Shown here: positions 1 through 7,469 of the stretch, piece by piece | Layout of the letters: each line of letters opens with the position of its first letter | Numbering within the stretch: position 1 is the first letter of the stretch | Source of the DNA: an uncultured bacterium | GTDB taxonomy: Bacteria; Bacteroidota; Rhodothermia; Rhodothermales; Rubricoccaceae | DNA length: 64,000 nt | Assembly (NCBI GenBank): GCA_947493945.1 | Contig: CANLSR010000003.1 | Span: 186,001 to 250,000 of the forward strand | Direction of reading: 5' to 3' | Translations under genes and position numbers: made by a program | Notes under the pieces: generated by a model | The model's input: only the letters and a program-made list of their open reading frames with translations | Told to the model about the DNA's origin: nothing | Databases searched by the model: none

Positions 1-259
1 CTCGCTCAGCACTGTAAGGTTCGGCCGGGTTGACCCACCCCGTCTACCCGCGAGGTATTGCCTGCCGAGGGCGTCCGCGCGCAGACGACGCAATTCGCAA
101 CCGCAGCGGACCTGTCCTGGACCGCCCGAAGCTGCACCGGAACCAGCGGGCCGACCTTTCCGCCAGTCTGCGGCCAGGACACGTGACCACGCACCGCCCG
201 GACCCGCGACACAGCCCTCCAGAGCTTTCTCCCCGTCGGAGCCTTTTGCGAGGATGCCC
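1..259. other. No gene recognised at the left edge
   Basis: The ORFs here (6..212 and 30..281) have no recognisable family and their composition looks like out-of-frame high-GC sequence. I see no RNA gene or clear promoter. It is probably the intergenic space beyond the end of the leftward AP2-like gene. Confidence 0.4.
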
Positions 260-285
260 CCCGCGTGAGACGCCCGCGTGAGACG
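260..285. repeat. 13-bp perfect tandem duplication
   Basis: The 13-mer CCCGCGTGAGACG occurs twice head to tail, just beyond the stop codon of the leftward AP2-like gene. It looks like a simple slippage duplication. Confidence 0.8.
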
Positions 286-299
286 TGCCGGCGCGTCCG

Positions 300-1004
300 C
301 TACCCGAACAGCGCGTCTTCGAGCTGGCGGACGCGCTCGTCGTCGCGGACGACCTGGGCCTCGGGCGTCTCGGCCGGCTTCCGCGTGGTCTCGGGACGGC
401 TCGTCGCCTCGGCCTCCGCCGCCGCCAGCCGCTCGGCCTCTTGCTCGGCGGCGATCTCAGCCACGATCATGTCCTGGAACGGCTCCTGCGCGCGCGCGAA
501 CATGACGTGCGGCTCCTCGACGGGCGCGCCAGCCTTCTGGCGCTGGCGGTAGAGCTTGAGGCAGCCGTTCCACAGCGCCCGCCGCAGCCCCCACTTGTCG
601 ACGGAGTACGAGCCCGACTTGCGCGTGCCGGCCGCGTTGACCCAGTTGAGCTGGACGTAGAGCTTGGGCGCCGGGCCGCTGGTCTTCTCGCGCAGCGACA
701 GGCCCACGACGCCGGTGTTGCTCCAGGCCTTGCGCGGCTTGGTCGGCGCGTCGGGGATGGACGCCAGGAGCTGGTCGCGGTAGGCGAAGGCCGCCTCCAG
801 CGCCGCGTCGGAGTCGTCGTAGCGGGCGTCGGCGAAAAACTTGGACTGGCGCTCGCCGTCGCGCCGGGCGCGGACCTGCCAGCCGTGCGTCGGGTGCCGG
901 CCGGGGTGCTCGTCGGACGGCTCGATGTCGATCCGCGTGATGTGGTGAAGCCGGCGGAGGCCGCCGGAGGGGCGCCCCGTGGCGCCAGATGTCTCAAGTT
1001 CCAT
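300..1004 (-). CDS. AP2/ERF-like DNA-binding domain protein (tentative)
   Basis: A 234-residue protein. After a short N-terminus it has a stretch around residues 40-85 (GWQVRARRDGERQSKFFADA followed by DAALEAAFAYRDQL) with the pattern of bacterial AP2-type domains, where a beta-sheet carrying Trp/Arg residues precedes an ALxxAxxYRD helix. A second related unit follows around residues 95-160 (GVVGLSLREK, YVQLNWVN, ALWNGCLKLYRQRQ). The last 70 residues are a charged Ala/Glu-rich helix. Bacterial AP2 domains are found in homing-endonuclease relatives and in stand-alone regulators; no nuclease motif is visible here. The next gene, a NifU-like protein, is 48 bp upstream on the same strand. The DNA-binding assignment comes from pattern only. 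Confidence 0.5.
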   Translation of the reverse strand: MELETSGATGRPSGGLRRLHHITRIDIEPSDEHPGRHPTHGWQVRARRDGERQSKFFADARYDDSDAALEAAFAYRDQLLASIPDAPTKPRKAWSNTGVVGLSLREKTSGPAPKLYVQLNWVNAAGTRKSGSYSVDKWGLRRALWNGCLKLYRQRQKAGAPVEEPHVMFARAQEPFQDMIVAEIAAEQEAERLAAAEAEATSRPETTRKPAETPEAQVVRDDERVRQLEDALFG

Positions 1005-1052
1005 CAGGTCGGGGAGGCAGACAGCTCGGCGCGGACGGCCGGTAGCGTCGTG

Positions 1053-1328
1053 CTAGCGGGCGACGCCCGGCGCCACGGCCTCGACGCGCGTGACCTCGGG
1101 GACGGCACGCCGGATGGCCTGCTCGATGCCCGCGCGCAGCGTCATCATGCTCATCGGGCACGTGCCGCACGCGCCCAGGAGCGCTAGCTCGACGACCATG
1201 TCGTCGGTGACGTTCTCGAGTCGCACGCTGCCGCCGTCGGCCATCAGGTACGGCCGGATGGAGTCGAGGGTGTCCTCGATCCGCTGGCGGAGCTCGGGGT
1301 CAGCAGGGTCGAGGGTGGCGTGGGCCAT
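1053..1328 (-). CDS. NifU C-terminal-domain Fe-S scaffold protein
   Basis: A 91-residue protein made of a single NifU C-terminal domain. It has DGGSV at residues 31-35 and the cluster-binding CxxC in LLGACGTCPMSMMTL (Cys54, Cys57). Proteins of this type (Nfu) hold a labile 4Fe-4S cluster and pass it to apo-targets. The ORF track extends to a TTG at 1373, but I prefer the ATG at 1328. That start fits the conserved domain, and a TATCTTCG promoter-like element sits about 18 bp upstream of it, inside the longer ORF. The Mrp ATPase gene lies upstream on the same strand, so the two probably act together in Fe-S cluster maturation. Confidence 0.88.
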   Translation of the reverse strand: MAHATLDPADPELRQRIEDTLDSIRPYLMADGGSVRLENVTDDMVVELALLGACGTCPMSMMTLRAGIEQAIRRAVPEVTRVEAVAPGVAR

Positions 1329-1346
1329 ATCCGCAAAGGGTGAGCC

Positions 1347-1354
1347 CGAAGATA
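1347..1354 (-). promoter_or_regulatory. Putative -7 element for the NifU-like gene
   Basis: TATCTTCG on the minus strand lies 18 bp before the chosen ATG. It resembles the Bacteroidota -7 box TAnnTTTG and the TAnCTTGG elements found before other genes in this window. Confidence 0.4.
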
Positions 1355-1426
1355 CGACGGGCGGGGTCGACAAAGAGAGCGTGGGAAGAGAACGGAGCGG
1401 CCGGTGCGCTCCTGTCCGGGCTTCGT

Positions 1427-2287
1427 CTACTTGTAGAGAATCTCGATGGGCTGGGTGGGCGGCTGCTCCGCCGTGCGCCGCTCGACCTCGGCGGCGGTGC
1501 GCTGGGCCATCTCCACGAAGGCCTGGGCCGACGCGCTCTCGGGCTCGGCCAGCACGATGGGCGTGCCCTGGTCGCCGGCCTCGCGCGTGGCCTGCTCGAT
1601 GGGCACCGCGCCCAGCACCGGCACGTCGAGCTCGGCCGCCAGCCGCTGGGCGCCGCCCTCACCGAACAGGTAGTACTTGCGGTCGGGCAGGTCGGGCGGC
1701 GTAAAGTAAGCCATGTTCTCGACCACGCCCAGGACGGGCACGTGGACGTTCTCGAACATCTTGACCGCCTTGCGCGCGTCCGCCAGCGCCACGTCCTGAG
1801 GCGTCGAGACGACCACGGCGCCCGTCAGCGGGACCGTCTGGACGATGGTGAGCTGGATGTCGCCCGTGCCCGGCGGCAGGTCCAGCACCAACGTGTCGAG
1901 CTCGCCCCAGGCGGCCTGGCCCAAGAACTGGCGGACGGCGCTGGACACCATCGGCCCGCGCCAGATCACCGCTCGCGCGTCGTCCACCAGGAAGCCCATC
2001 GACAGCAGCTTGACGCCGTAGCGCATCAGCGGCACGATCTGGCGGCCCTCGTTGACGCGCGGCTTCTCGTCGGCCGGCACGCCGAACATGAGCGGCACGG
2101 ACGGGCCGTAGACGTCGGCGTCGAGCAGCCCTACCTTCTGGCCGCTCTGGGCGAGCGCGACGGCCAGGTTGGCGGCGACGGTGCTTTTGCCCACGCCGCC
2201 CTTACCGCTGGCGACGGCCACGAAGGTTTTCACGTTTCCTAGTCCGGCGGGGGCCTGGGGACGGGGCGTGTCGGGAGAGTCTGCCAT
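1427..2287 (-). CDS. mrp: Mrp/ApbC-type Fe-S cluster carrier P-loop ATPase
   Basis: A 286-residue ATPase with the deviant Walker A SGKGGVGKST at residues 27-36, LLDADVYGPSVPLMFG, and the DLPPGTGD switch region, all typical of Mrp/NBP35 proteins that load Fe-S clusters onto targets. It is the short form: the N-terminal MIP18/DUF59 domain of longer Mrp proteins is absent. The CxxC of longer family members is not seen; the equivalent region reads VVENMAYFTPPDLPDRKYYLFGEGG, so metal binding by the family dimer motif is doubtful. The ORF track runs to a GTG at 2401, but the ATG at 2287 removes a Pro-rich unconserved leader. It lies upstream of the Nfu gene and is divergent from the BlaI-type gene. 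Confidence 0.85.
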   Translation of the reverse strand: MADSPDTPRPQAPAGLGNVKTFVAVASGKGGVGKSTVAANLAVALAQSGQKVGLLDADVYGPSVPLMFGVPADEKPRVNEGRQIVPLMRYGVKLLSMGFLVDDARAVIWRGPMVSSAVRQFLGQAAWGELDTLVLDLPPGTGDIQLTIVQTVPLTGAVVVSTPQDVALADARKAVKMFENVHVPVLGVVENMAYFTPPDLPDRKYYLFGEGGAQRLAAELDVPVLGAVPIEQATREAGDQGTPIVLAEPESASAQAFVEMAQRTAAEVERRTAEQPPTQPIEILYK

Positions 2288-2387
2288 CGGAGTGGGGGCC
2301 TGGGCGGTGGGGACCCGAGCGTGAGGCGCGGGTTCCGGGTTCGCACGGTCTGAACGGCGGACGGAAACGGGCAGAGGATCGACGTGC

Positions 2388-2400
2388 TGTTTTTTTAACA
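2388..2400. promoter_or_regulatory. Possible third BlaI-type operator half-palindrome
   Basis: TGTT-TTTTT-AACA is an AT-rich inverted repeat in the divergent mrp/repressor gap, about 50 bp from the clear operator-like repeat at 2438. It has weaker symmetry than the sites at 2438 and 4638. Confidence 0.3.
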
Positions 2401-2406
2401 CACCTC

Positions 2407-2435
2407 TTGACAGCCAGCCGGCCGAGCCCTACCAT
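2407..2435 (+). promoter_or_regulatory. Candidate promoter of the blaI-like/M56 operon
   Basis: TTGACA, then 17 bp, then TACCAT. The first hexamer is a perfect sigma-70 -35 match and the spacing is ideal. The predicted start point falls in the inverted repeat at 2438-2451, which suits autorepression. Confidence 0.45.
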
Positions 2436-2437
2436 CC

Positions 2438-2451
2438 GTTAAGTTTTTAAC
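2438..2451. promoter_or_regulatory. Putative operator (GTTAA-N4-TTAAC)
   Basis: A perfect 5-bp inverted repeat, GTTAAGTTTTTAAC, overlaps the predicted transcription start, 8 bp before the ATG of the BlaI-type repressor. A site with the same architecture (GCTAA-N4-TTAGC) precedes the DUF5916 gene at 4638. Both are AT-rich islands in very GC-rich DNA. Confidence 0.55.
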
Positions 2452-2458
2452 ACACCCC

Positions 2459-2836
2459 ATGCCCCTCCGCCTCAGCCGCCGCGAGCGAGAAATCCTCGAC
2501 GTGCTCCACCGCCTGGGCACCGCCTCGGCAGCCGACGTCCGCGCGGCGCTCGACGACCCGCCCAGCGACTCCGCCGTCCGCACCCACCTCCGGATCCTGG
2601 AGGAGAAGGGCCACGCGCGCCACGAGCAGGACGGTCCGCGCTACGTGTACCTGCCGGTCCAGAGCCGCGAGGTCGCCGGCCGCAGCGCCCTGCGCCACCT
2701 GACCCAGACGTTTTTCGGCGGCGCCCCCGAACGCGCCGTCGCGGCCCTATTAGACGAGGCCTCGGCCGACCTGTCGGACGACGACCTCGACCGGTTGGAC
2801 GACCTGATCCGGCGCGCCCGCGCCCAGGGACGATGA
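2459..2836 (+). CDS. BlaI/MecI/CopY-family transcriptional repressor
   Basis: A 125-residue winged-helix repressor. Residues 4-60 (LSRREREILDVLHRLGTASAADVRAALDD, SAVRTHLRILEEKGHARHEQ) form the family's helix-turn-helix and wing, and YVYLPVQSREVAGRSAL leads into the C-terminal dimerisation helices. BlaI-type proteins repress their own operon and target genes until a partner M56 membrane protease inactivates them, or, for CopY, until metal binds. The gene overlaps the M56 gene by ATGA, so the two are translationally coupled. An inverted repeat just upstream fits autoregulation. No beta-lactamase gene is nearby, so the signal is probably not an antibiotic. Confidence 0.92.
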   Translation: MPLRLSRREREILDVLHRLGTASAADVRAALDDPPSDSAVRTHLRILEEKGHARHEQDGPRYVYLPVQSREVAGRSALRHLTQTFFGGAPERAVAALLDEASADLSDDDLDRLDDLIRRARAQGR

Positions 2837-4587
2837 CTGCGCTCCTGACCGTCGCCGTCAAGGGCCTGGTCGTGCTCGGAGCGGCGGCATTGGTCGCGCG
2901 CGTGCTGCGCGGCGCCTCGGCTTCGACGCGGCATGGACTCTGGGCAGTCGCGTTCGCCGCGCTCGCACTGCTGCCCGTGCTGGAGGCAACCGGCCCGCGC
3001 TGGCCCGTCGGCGTGTGGCCCGCGGCAGAGCCCGACGTCGACGTGGTGTACGACTATGCAGAGGGCGGCATCGTCGTCGGCGACGGGCACATCTACGGCA
3101 TGGACGGCATGGAACTCCATCACGAGTTCAGCTTGGAGACCAGCGACCACACGGAGCACGACTCCTACCTGATGTCGGAGGACGGCTACGGCATAGAGAT
3201 AGAGCACAGCTACGACACGGAGACGTCTGTGTCCTCCGCACTCGCCTTTGCAGACGAGTGGCCTACCACTCACTGGTCGCCGTCGGCGCTGATGCGCACC
3301 GCTAGTCGGGCGGGCGGATGGCTGGCGGCCCTGTGGGGCGCCGGCGCGCTGGCGGTCGCGCTGGGGTGGCTGGCGGCGCTGCTCGCGGCGCGGCGCGTCG
3401 TGGTCGGGGCTCGGCCGGAGGCCGACGACGAGTGGGCGGTTCAGGCCGAGCGCGCCCGCCGGCTGGTCGGGTTGCCGGCGCCTGTGCCCCTGCTCCGCTC
3501 CGACGCGCTCGACGTGCCCGTGGCCTGGGGATGGGGCCGGGGCGCCGTCGTGCTCCCCACCAGCGCCGACGCCTGGGACGACGACCAGCGCGAGGCCGTG
3601 CTGCTCCACGAGATGGCGCACCTGGCGCGGCGCGACGCCTGGAGCCAGTCCGTCGCCCAGGTCGCCCTCGCCCTCCACTGGTTCAACCCGCTGGCGTGGT
3701 GGGGCTACCGCCGCTTCCTCGACGCTCGGGAGCACGCCTGCGACGACGCCGTGCTCCGGAACGGCGCCCGCCCTTCGACCTACGCCGAGCACCTGGTGAG
3801 CGTGGCCCGGGCCGTCCGCCGCGACCGGCTGGCCCTGGCCGGCCTGGCGCCGATGGCGCGGACGGCGCCCGTCCAGGCGCGCGTGGTCTCCATCCTCGAC
3901 CCCGCCCGCGTGCGCGGACGGATGGGCCGCGTCTCGGGCGCGGCGCTCGTGCTGCTGGCGGCCGGCGTGCTCGCGCCGCTGGCGGCCCTCCAGCCCGTGG
4001 CCCAGACGCCGCCAGCGCCGGCGGCCCCGCTCCCCGACTGGACGGCCGTCGCCGACACGCTGGACGAGCTCTACCGCGTCGAGCCCGCGCCAGAGCCCCA
4101 CCTGGACGTTTGGGCCGAGGTGGAGGACGCCATCCTAGAGTCTGCCGAGGCCATCGACGAGGTGGCCCAGGAGATGGAGACGACCGAGCACTCGGCCCGT
4201 GCAGCGGAGGTGCACGTGGGAGAAGTCGAACCGCTCCGCCCGGGCGTCGACCCCGACGTCGTGGACGGCGTGAGCGCCGAGATCCGCAGCGCCATCGACG
4301 GCGACATCGAGAACGCGCGTGCCGACATCCGCCGCGCCATCCGCGAGTTGGAGCGGCTGGACGGCCCGGCCGCGCGCCTCCGCATCGACGCGCTCCGCCA
4401 GGCCGAATGGGGGCTGGCCCAGATCGACCGCCAGGCCCTCCGCGAGAACGCCCGCGCCGAGGCCCGACGCGCGCTCGACCGGGTCCGCCAGCGGCCGGCG
4501 CCCAGCGTGGCCGAGCCGCCGGCCCCGCCCGCCCCGCCCCGCCCCCACGCGCCGGCGGCTGCACCGGCCGACGGCGGGCGACGGTGA
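2833..4587 (+). CDS. BlaR1/MecR1-type M56 membrane metallopeptidase with acidic His-rich loop
   Basis: A 584-residue integral membrane protease. Hydrophobic segments lie near residues 5-25, 35-53, 155-180 and 370-388. The zinc motif HEMAH is at residues 259-263 (LLHEMAHLARRDAW), with the downstream EHACDDAVL carrying the third ligand. Between the second and third membrane segments, about residues 65-140, is an unusual loop very rich in His, Asp, Glu and Tyr (HIYGMDGMELHHEF, SDHTEHDSY, IEIEHSYDTE) that could bind metal. The C-terminal 190 residues are a charged helical domain ending in a Pro/Ala tail, not the penicillin-binding sensor domain of BlaR1. It is coupled to the BlaI-type gene by a 4-bp overlap and is presumed to cleave or trigger loss of that repressor. 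Confidence 0.88.
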   Translation: MTALLTVAVKGLVVLGAAALVARVLRGASASTRHGLWAVAFAALALLPVLEATGPRWPVGVWPAAEPDVDVVYDYAEGGIVVGDGHIYGMDGMELHHEFSLETSDHTEHDSYLMSEDGYGIEIEHSYDTETSVSSALAFADEWPTTHWSPSALMRTASRAGGWLAALWGAGALAVALGWLAALLAARRVVVGARPEADDEWAVQAERARRLVGLPAPVPLLRSDALDVPVAWGWGRGAVVLPTSADAWDDDQREAVLLHEMAHLARRDAWSQSVAQVALALHWFNPLAWWGYRRFLDAREHACDDAVLRNGARPSTYAEHLVSVARAVRRDRLALAGLAPMARTAPVQARVVSILDPARVRGRMGRVSGAALVLLAAGVLAPLAALQPVAQTPPAPAAPLPDWTAVADTLDELYRVEPAPEPHLDVWAEVEDAILESAEAIDEVAQEMETTEHSARAAEVHVGEVEPLRPGVDPDVVDGVSAEIRSAIDGDIENARADIRRAIRELERLDGPAARLRIDALRQAEWGLAQIDRQALRENARAEARRALDRVRQRPAPSVAEPPAPPAPPRPHAPAAAPADGGRR

Positions 4588-4637
4588 GGCGTTCGGGCCG
4601 CGCCGGACGGTGAACGGGGGAGTGGCACAGGGAAGAT

Positions 4638-4651
4638 GCTAAATTTTTAGC
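4638..4651. promoter_or_regulatory. Putative operator upstream of the DUF5916 gene (GCTAA-N4-TTAGC)
   Basis: GCTAAATTTTTAGC has perfect 5-bp arms with a 4-nt spacer, the same geometry as the site before the BlaI-type gene. It lies 59 bp before the DUF5916 start and suggests that gene belongs to the same regulon. Confidence 0.5.
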
Positions 4652-4709
4652 ACTCGCTGTAACCATCGGGCCCCGCCATCCGTGAGGAGGGCGTCTTCTC
4701 CGCCCTACC

Positions 4710-7379
4710 ATGCGCTCGCTCTCCCTGCTGGCCTTCGCCCTCGCCGCACTGCTCGCCTCCCAGGCACACGCCCAGCCCACGCTGGCGGCCCACGCCGTCG
4801 AGGCCGGAGCCGTCCAACTGGACGGCGTCCTGGACGAGGCGGCCTGGGGCCAGGCCGGCGCCGCCGGCGACTTCGTCCAGCAGCGGCCCGACGCCGGGGC
4901 CGCCGCCTCGGAGCCGACGACCGCCGAGGTGCTCTACGACGGCTCGGCGATCTACGTCGGGATGCGGATGGCCGACAGCCAGCCGGGCCAGATCGACGCC
5001 CGCCTGGGCCGGCGCGACGCCTACCTGGAGACCGACTGGGCCTCGGTCATGATCGACTCGTACAACGACGACCGGACGGCCTTCATGTTCAGGGTCAACC
5101 CGGCCGGCGTCCGCGTCGACCGGCTGCTGTTCGACGACGTCGACGAGGACCAGTCGTGGGACGCCGTCTGGGAGGTGGCGACCACGCGCGACGACCGGGG
5201 CTGGACGGCCGAGTTCCGGATCCCGCTCAGCCAGCTCCGCTTCTCCAGCGGCGCCGGCGCCCAGACCTGGGGCCTCAACTTCCAGCGGATCCACTTCCGC
5301 ACCGGCGAGACGTCCTACTGGGCGCCCGTCCTGCCCTCCGAGCAAGGCCTGGTGAGCCGGTTCGGCGCGCTGGCGGATCTCCGCGGGCTCCGGCCGCCCC
5401 GCCAGCTCGAGGTCGTGCCCTACCTCGCGGCCTCGGTCGAGCGCGCGCCGGGCGACGCCGCCGACCCGTTCTACCGCGCGACCGAGGCCTCGCCCCGCCT
5501 CGGCGCCGACCTCAAGTACGGCCTGTCGTCGGACCTGACGCTGACGGCGACCGTCAACCCGGACTTTGGCCAGGTCGAGGCCGACCCGGCCCAGGTCAAC
5601 CTGGGCGGCTTCGAGCTGTTCTTCCAAGAGCGCCGGCCGTTCTTCGTCGAGGGGACCGACGTGTTCTCCATGGAGCCCCGCCGCTACTTCTCCAACGGCC
5701 GGCCGGACCTGCTCTACACCCGGCGGATCGGCCGCGCCCCGCAGCGCGGCTCGTTCGTGCCGGACGAGGCGGAGCAGGCCGCCGGCGACAACGGGACGGT
5801 CTACACCGACGCCCCCCAGCAGAGCACCATCCTGGGCGCGGCCAAGCTCTCCGGCCGTGTGGGCCGGGTCTCGTTCGGCGTGCTCAACGCCGTGACCGGC
5901 CCCGAGTACGGCTCGTTCCAGGCCCTCGACCCCGACGAGCGGATGGTGCTGAGCGACCGGGCGCTCATCGAGCCGACCACGAACTACGCCGTCGGCCGCG
6001 CCCGGGCTACGTTCGGCCGGACCTTGGTCGGGGGGCTGGCGACGTCGGTCGTCCGCAGCACGGCCGACGCGGCCATCGGGGACCTGCTGCCCGCCCAGGC
6101 GACGGTCGCCGGGCTCGACGTGGAGCACCCGTTCGGCGACTGGATCGTGAACGGGCAGGTGGCCGGCAGCGTGGTCACCGGCAGCGAGAGGGCCCTCGAA
6201 CGCGTCCAGCGCGCCTTCCCCCGCCTCTACCAACGCCCCGACGCCGGCCACCTGACGCTGGACACCACGCGGACGGCGCTGGCTGGCTTTACCGGGGAGG
6301 CCAACCTGCTCAAGACGGCGGGGGAGCACTGGCTGGTCGGGGTCCACGCCAACGCCACGTCGCCGGGCTTCGACTCGAACGGGCTCGGCTTCCAGTCCCG
6401 CGCCGACCAGGTCGGCGGCGGCACGGTCGTGATCTACAACCAGAACCAGCCGCAGGGGGCGTTCCAGCGGTGGGGGGCCAACGTGTTCGGGGGCCTGGCC
6501 TGGAACTTCGCGGGCGACCGCACCAACACGTTTGTCGGTGGCAACGTGGACGGCACGTTCCGCAACTTCTGGGGCTTCGGCGTCAACGGCAACGCCGGCA
6601 CCCGCACGGTCGACGACCGGGGCACGCGCGGCGGCCCGCTGATGACGGACCCGGCCGGCGGGCGCCTCAACCTCAACGCCTGGACCGACGACCGGAAGGC
6701 GGTCTCGGGCTACGCCTGGACCGGCGCCAGCCGCGACGAGCTGGGCGGCTGGTTCCACGGCGCCGAGCTCGGCGTCGAGGTCCGGCCCTCGTCGTCGCTG
6801 TCGATCGACCTGTCGCCCGAGGTCGGCTTCTCGCACGACGTCCGCCAGTACGTCGGCGCCTTCGACGCGCCGGGCCTGGACGCCACGTTCGGCCGGCGCT
6901 ACGTGTTCGGCACGATCGAGCAGACGACGGTCTCGCTCAACGCCCGGCTCAACTGGACGTTCACGCCCACGCTGTCGCTCCAGACCTACCTCCGCCCGTT
7001 CGTGTCGCGGGGCGACTACACCTCGTTCCGCCAGCTCACCGAGCCCGGCCAGCTCGACCTGCCGGTCTACGGCCAGGGCGCCGGCTCCATCGAGACCCTG
7101 ACGAACGGCGACGGCGCGGTCTCGTACCGCGTGACCGGCGACGACGGCGGCACGGCCGAGTTCGACGACCCCAGCTTTACCGTCCGGGCGCTCCAGGGCA
7201 ACGCGGTGCTGCGCTGGGAGTACCGGCCGGGCTCGGCGTTGTTCGTGGTCTGGCAGCAGCAGCGCAACGGGTTCGAGCCCGACGGCGCGCTGCGGTTCGG
7301 CCGCGACGTGCGCGGGATCTTCCGCGACACGCCGACGAACGTGTTCCTGGTCAAGCTGAGCTACTGGCTGGGCGGGTGA
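4710..7379 (+). CDS. CBM9-domain / DUF5916 outer-membrane beta-barrel protein
   Basis: An 889-residue exported protein with a clear signal peptide (MRSLSLLAFALAALLASQAHA). Residues about 25-215 form a CBM9-like beta-sandwich (VQLDGVLDEAAWGQAG, ending GLNFQRIHFRTGETSYWAP). The rest has the DUF5916 signature NPDFGQVEADPAQVNLGGFE followed by FFQERRPFFVEGTDVF, then alternating beta-strands ending LVKLSYWLGG. DUF5916 proteins are common in Bacteroidota and Rhodothermota and are thought to be outer-membrane proteins; their substrate is unknown to me. It is 122 bp downstream of the M56 gene, with its own operator-like repeat, so it may be the target of the BlaI/M56 pair. Confidence 0.85.
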   Translation: MRSLSLLAFALAALLASQAHAQPTLAAHAVEAGAVQLDGVLDEAAWGQAGAAGDFVQQRPDAGAAASEPTTAEVLYDGSAIYVGMRMADSQPGQIDARLGRRDAYLETDWASVMIDSYNDDRTAFMFRVNPAGVRVDRLLFDDVDEDQSWDAVWEVATTRDDRGWTAEFRIPLSQLRFSSGAGAQTWGLNFQRIHFRTGETSYWAPVLPSEQGLVSRFGALADLRGLRPPRQLEVVPYLAASVERAPGDAADPFYRATEASPRLGADLKYGLSSDLTLTATVNPDFGQVEADPAQVNLGGFELFFQERRPFFVEGTDVFSMEPRRYFSNGRPDLLYTRRIGRAPQRGSFVPDEAEQAAGDNGTVYTDAPQQSTILGAAKLSGRVGRVSFGVLNAVTGPEYGSFQALDPDERMVLSDRALIEPTTNYAVGRARATFGRTLVGGLATSVVRSTADAAIGDLLPAQATVAGLDVEHPFGDWIVNGQVAGSVVTGSERALERVQRAFPRLYQRPDAGHLTLDTTRTALAGFTGEANLLKTAGEHWLVGVHANATSPGFDSNGLGFQSRADQVGGGTVVIYNQNQPQGAFQRWGANVFGGLAWNFAGDRTNTFVGGNVDGTFRNFWGFGVNGNAGTRTVDDRGTRGGPLMTDPAGGRLNLNAWTDDRKAVSGYAWTGASRDELGGWFHGAELGVEVRPSSSLSIDLSPEVGFSHDVRQYVGAFDAPGLDATFGRRYVFGTIEQTTVSLNARLNWTFTPTLSLQTYLRPFVSRGDYTSFRQLTEPGQLDLPVYGQGAGSIETLTNGDGAVSYRVTGDDGGTAEFDDPSFTVRALQGNAVLRWEYRPGSALFVVWQQQRNGFEPDGALRFGRDVRGIFRDTPTNVFLVKLSYWLGG

Positions 7380-7407
7380 CGCGCCTCCGCTGCGCACTGG
7401 CCCGCCG

Positions 7408-7431
7408 CGCTGGCGGTGCGCGCCGCCCGCG
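7408..7431. repeat. Degenerate GCTGGCGG inverted repeat
   Basis: CGCTGGCGG, 6 nt, then CCGCCCGCG: one arm has a single change from the consensus. It lies 29 bp past the DUF5916 stop codon. Confidence 0.5.
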
Positions 7432-7438
7432 GGACCGA

Positions 7439-7446
7439 TAGTTTCC
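7439..7446 (+). promoter_or_regulatory. Putative -7 element for the dipeptidase gene
   Basis: TAGTTTCC, 23 bp before the dipeptidase ATG, resembles the TAnnTTTG box. Confidence 0.3.
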
Positions 7447-7469
7447 CGGCTGGCCCCCTCCCCCCGCCC

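Noticed and set aside
1053-1373. The longer, TTG-started form of the NifU-like ORF
   Set aside because: The extra residues are unconserved in pattern and a promoter-like element lies between the two candidate starts.
4588-4709. A beta-lactamase or penicillin-binding gene as target of the BlaI/M56 pair
   Set aside because: None is nearby; the only adjacent target candidate is the DUF5916 gene, and the M56 protein lacks a penicillin-binding domain.
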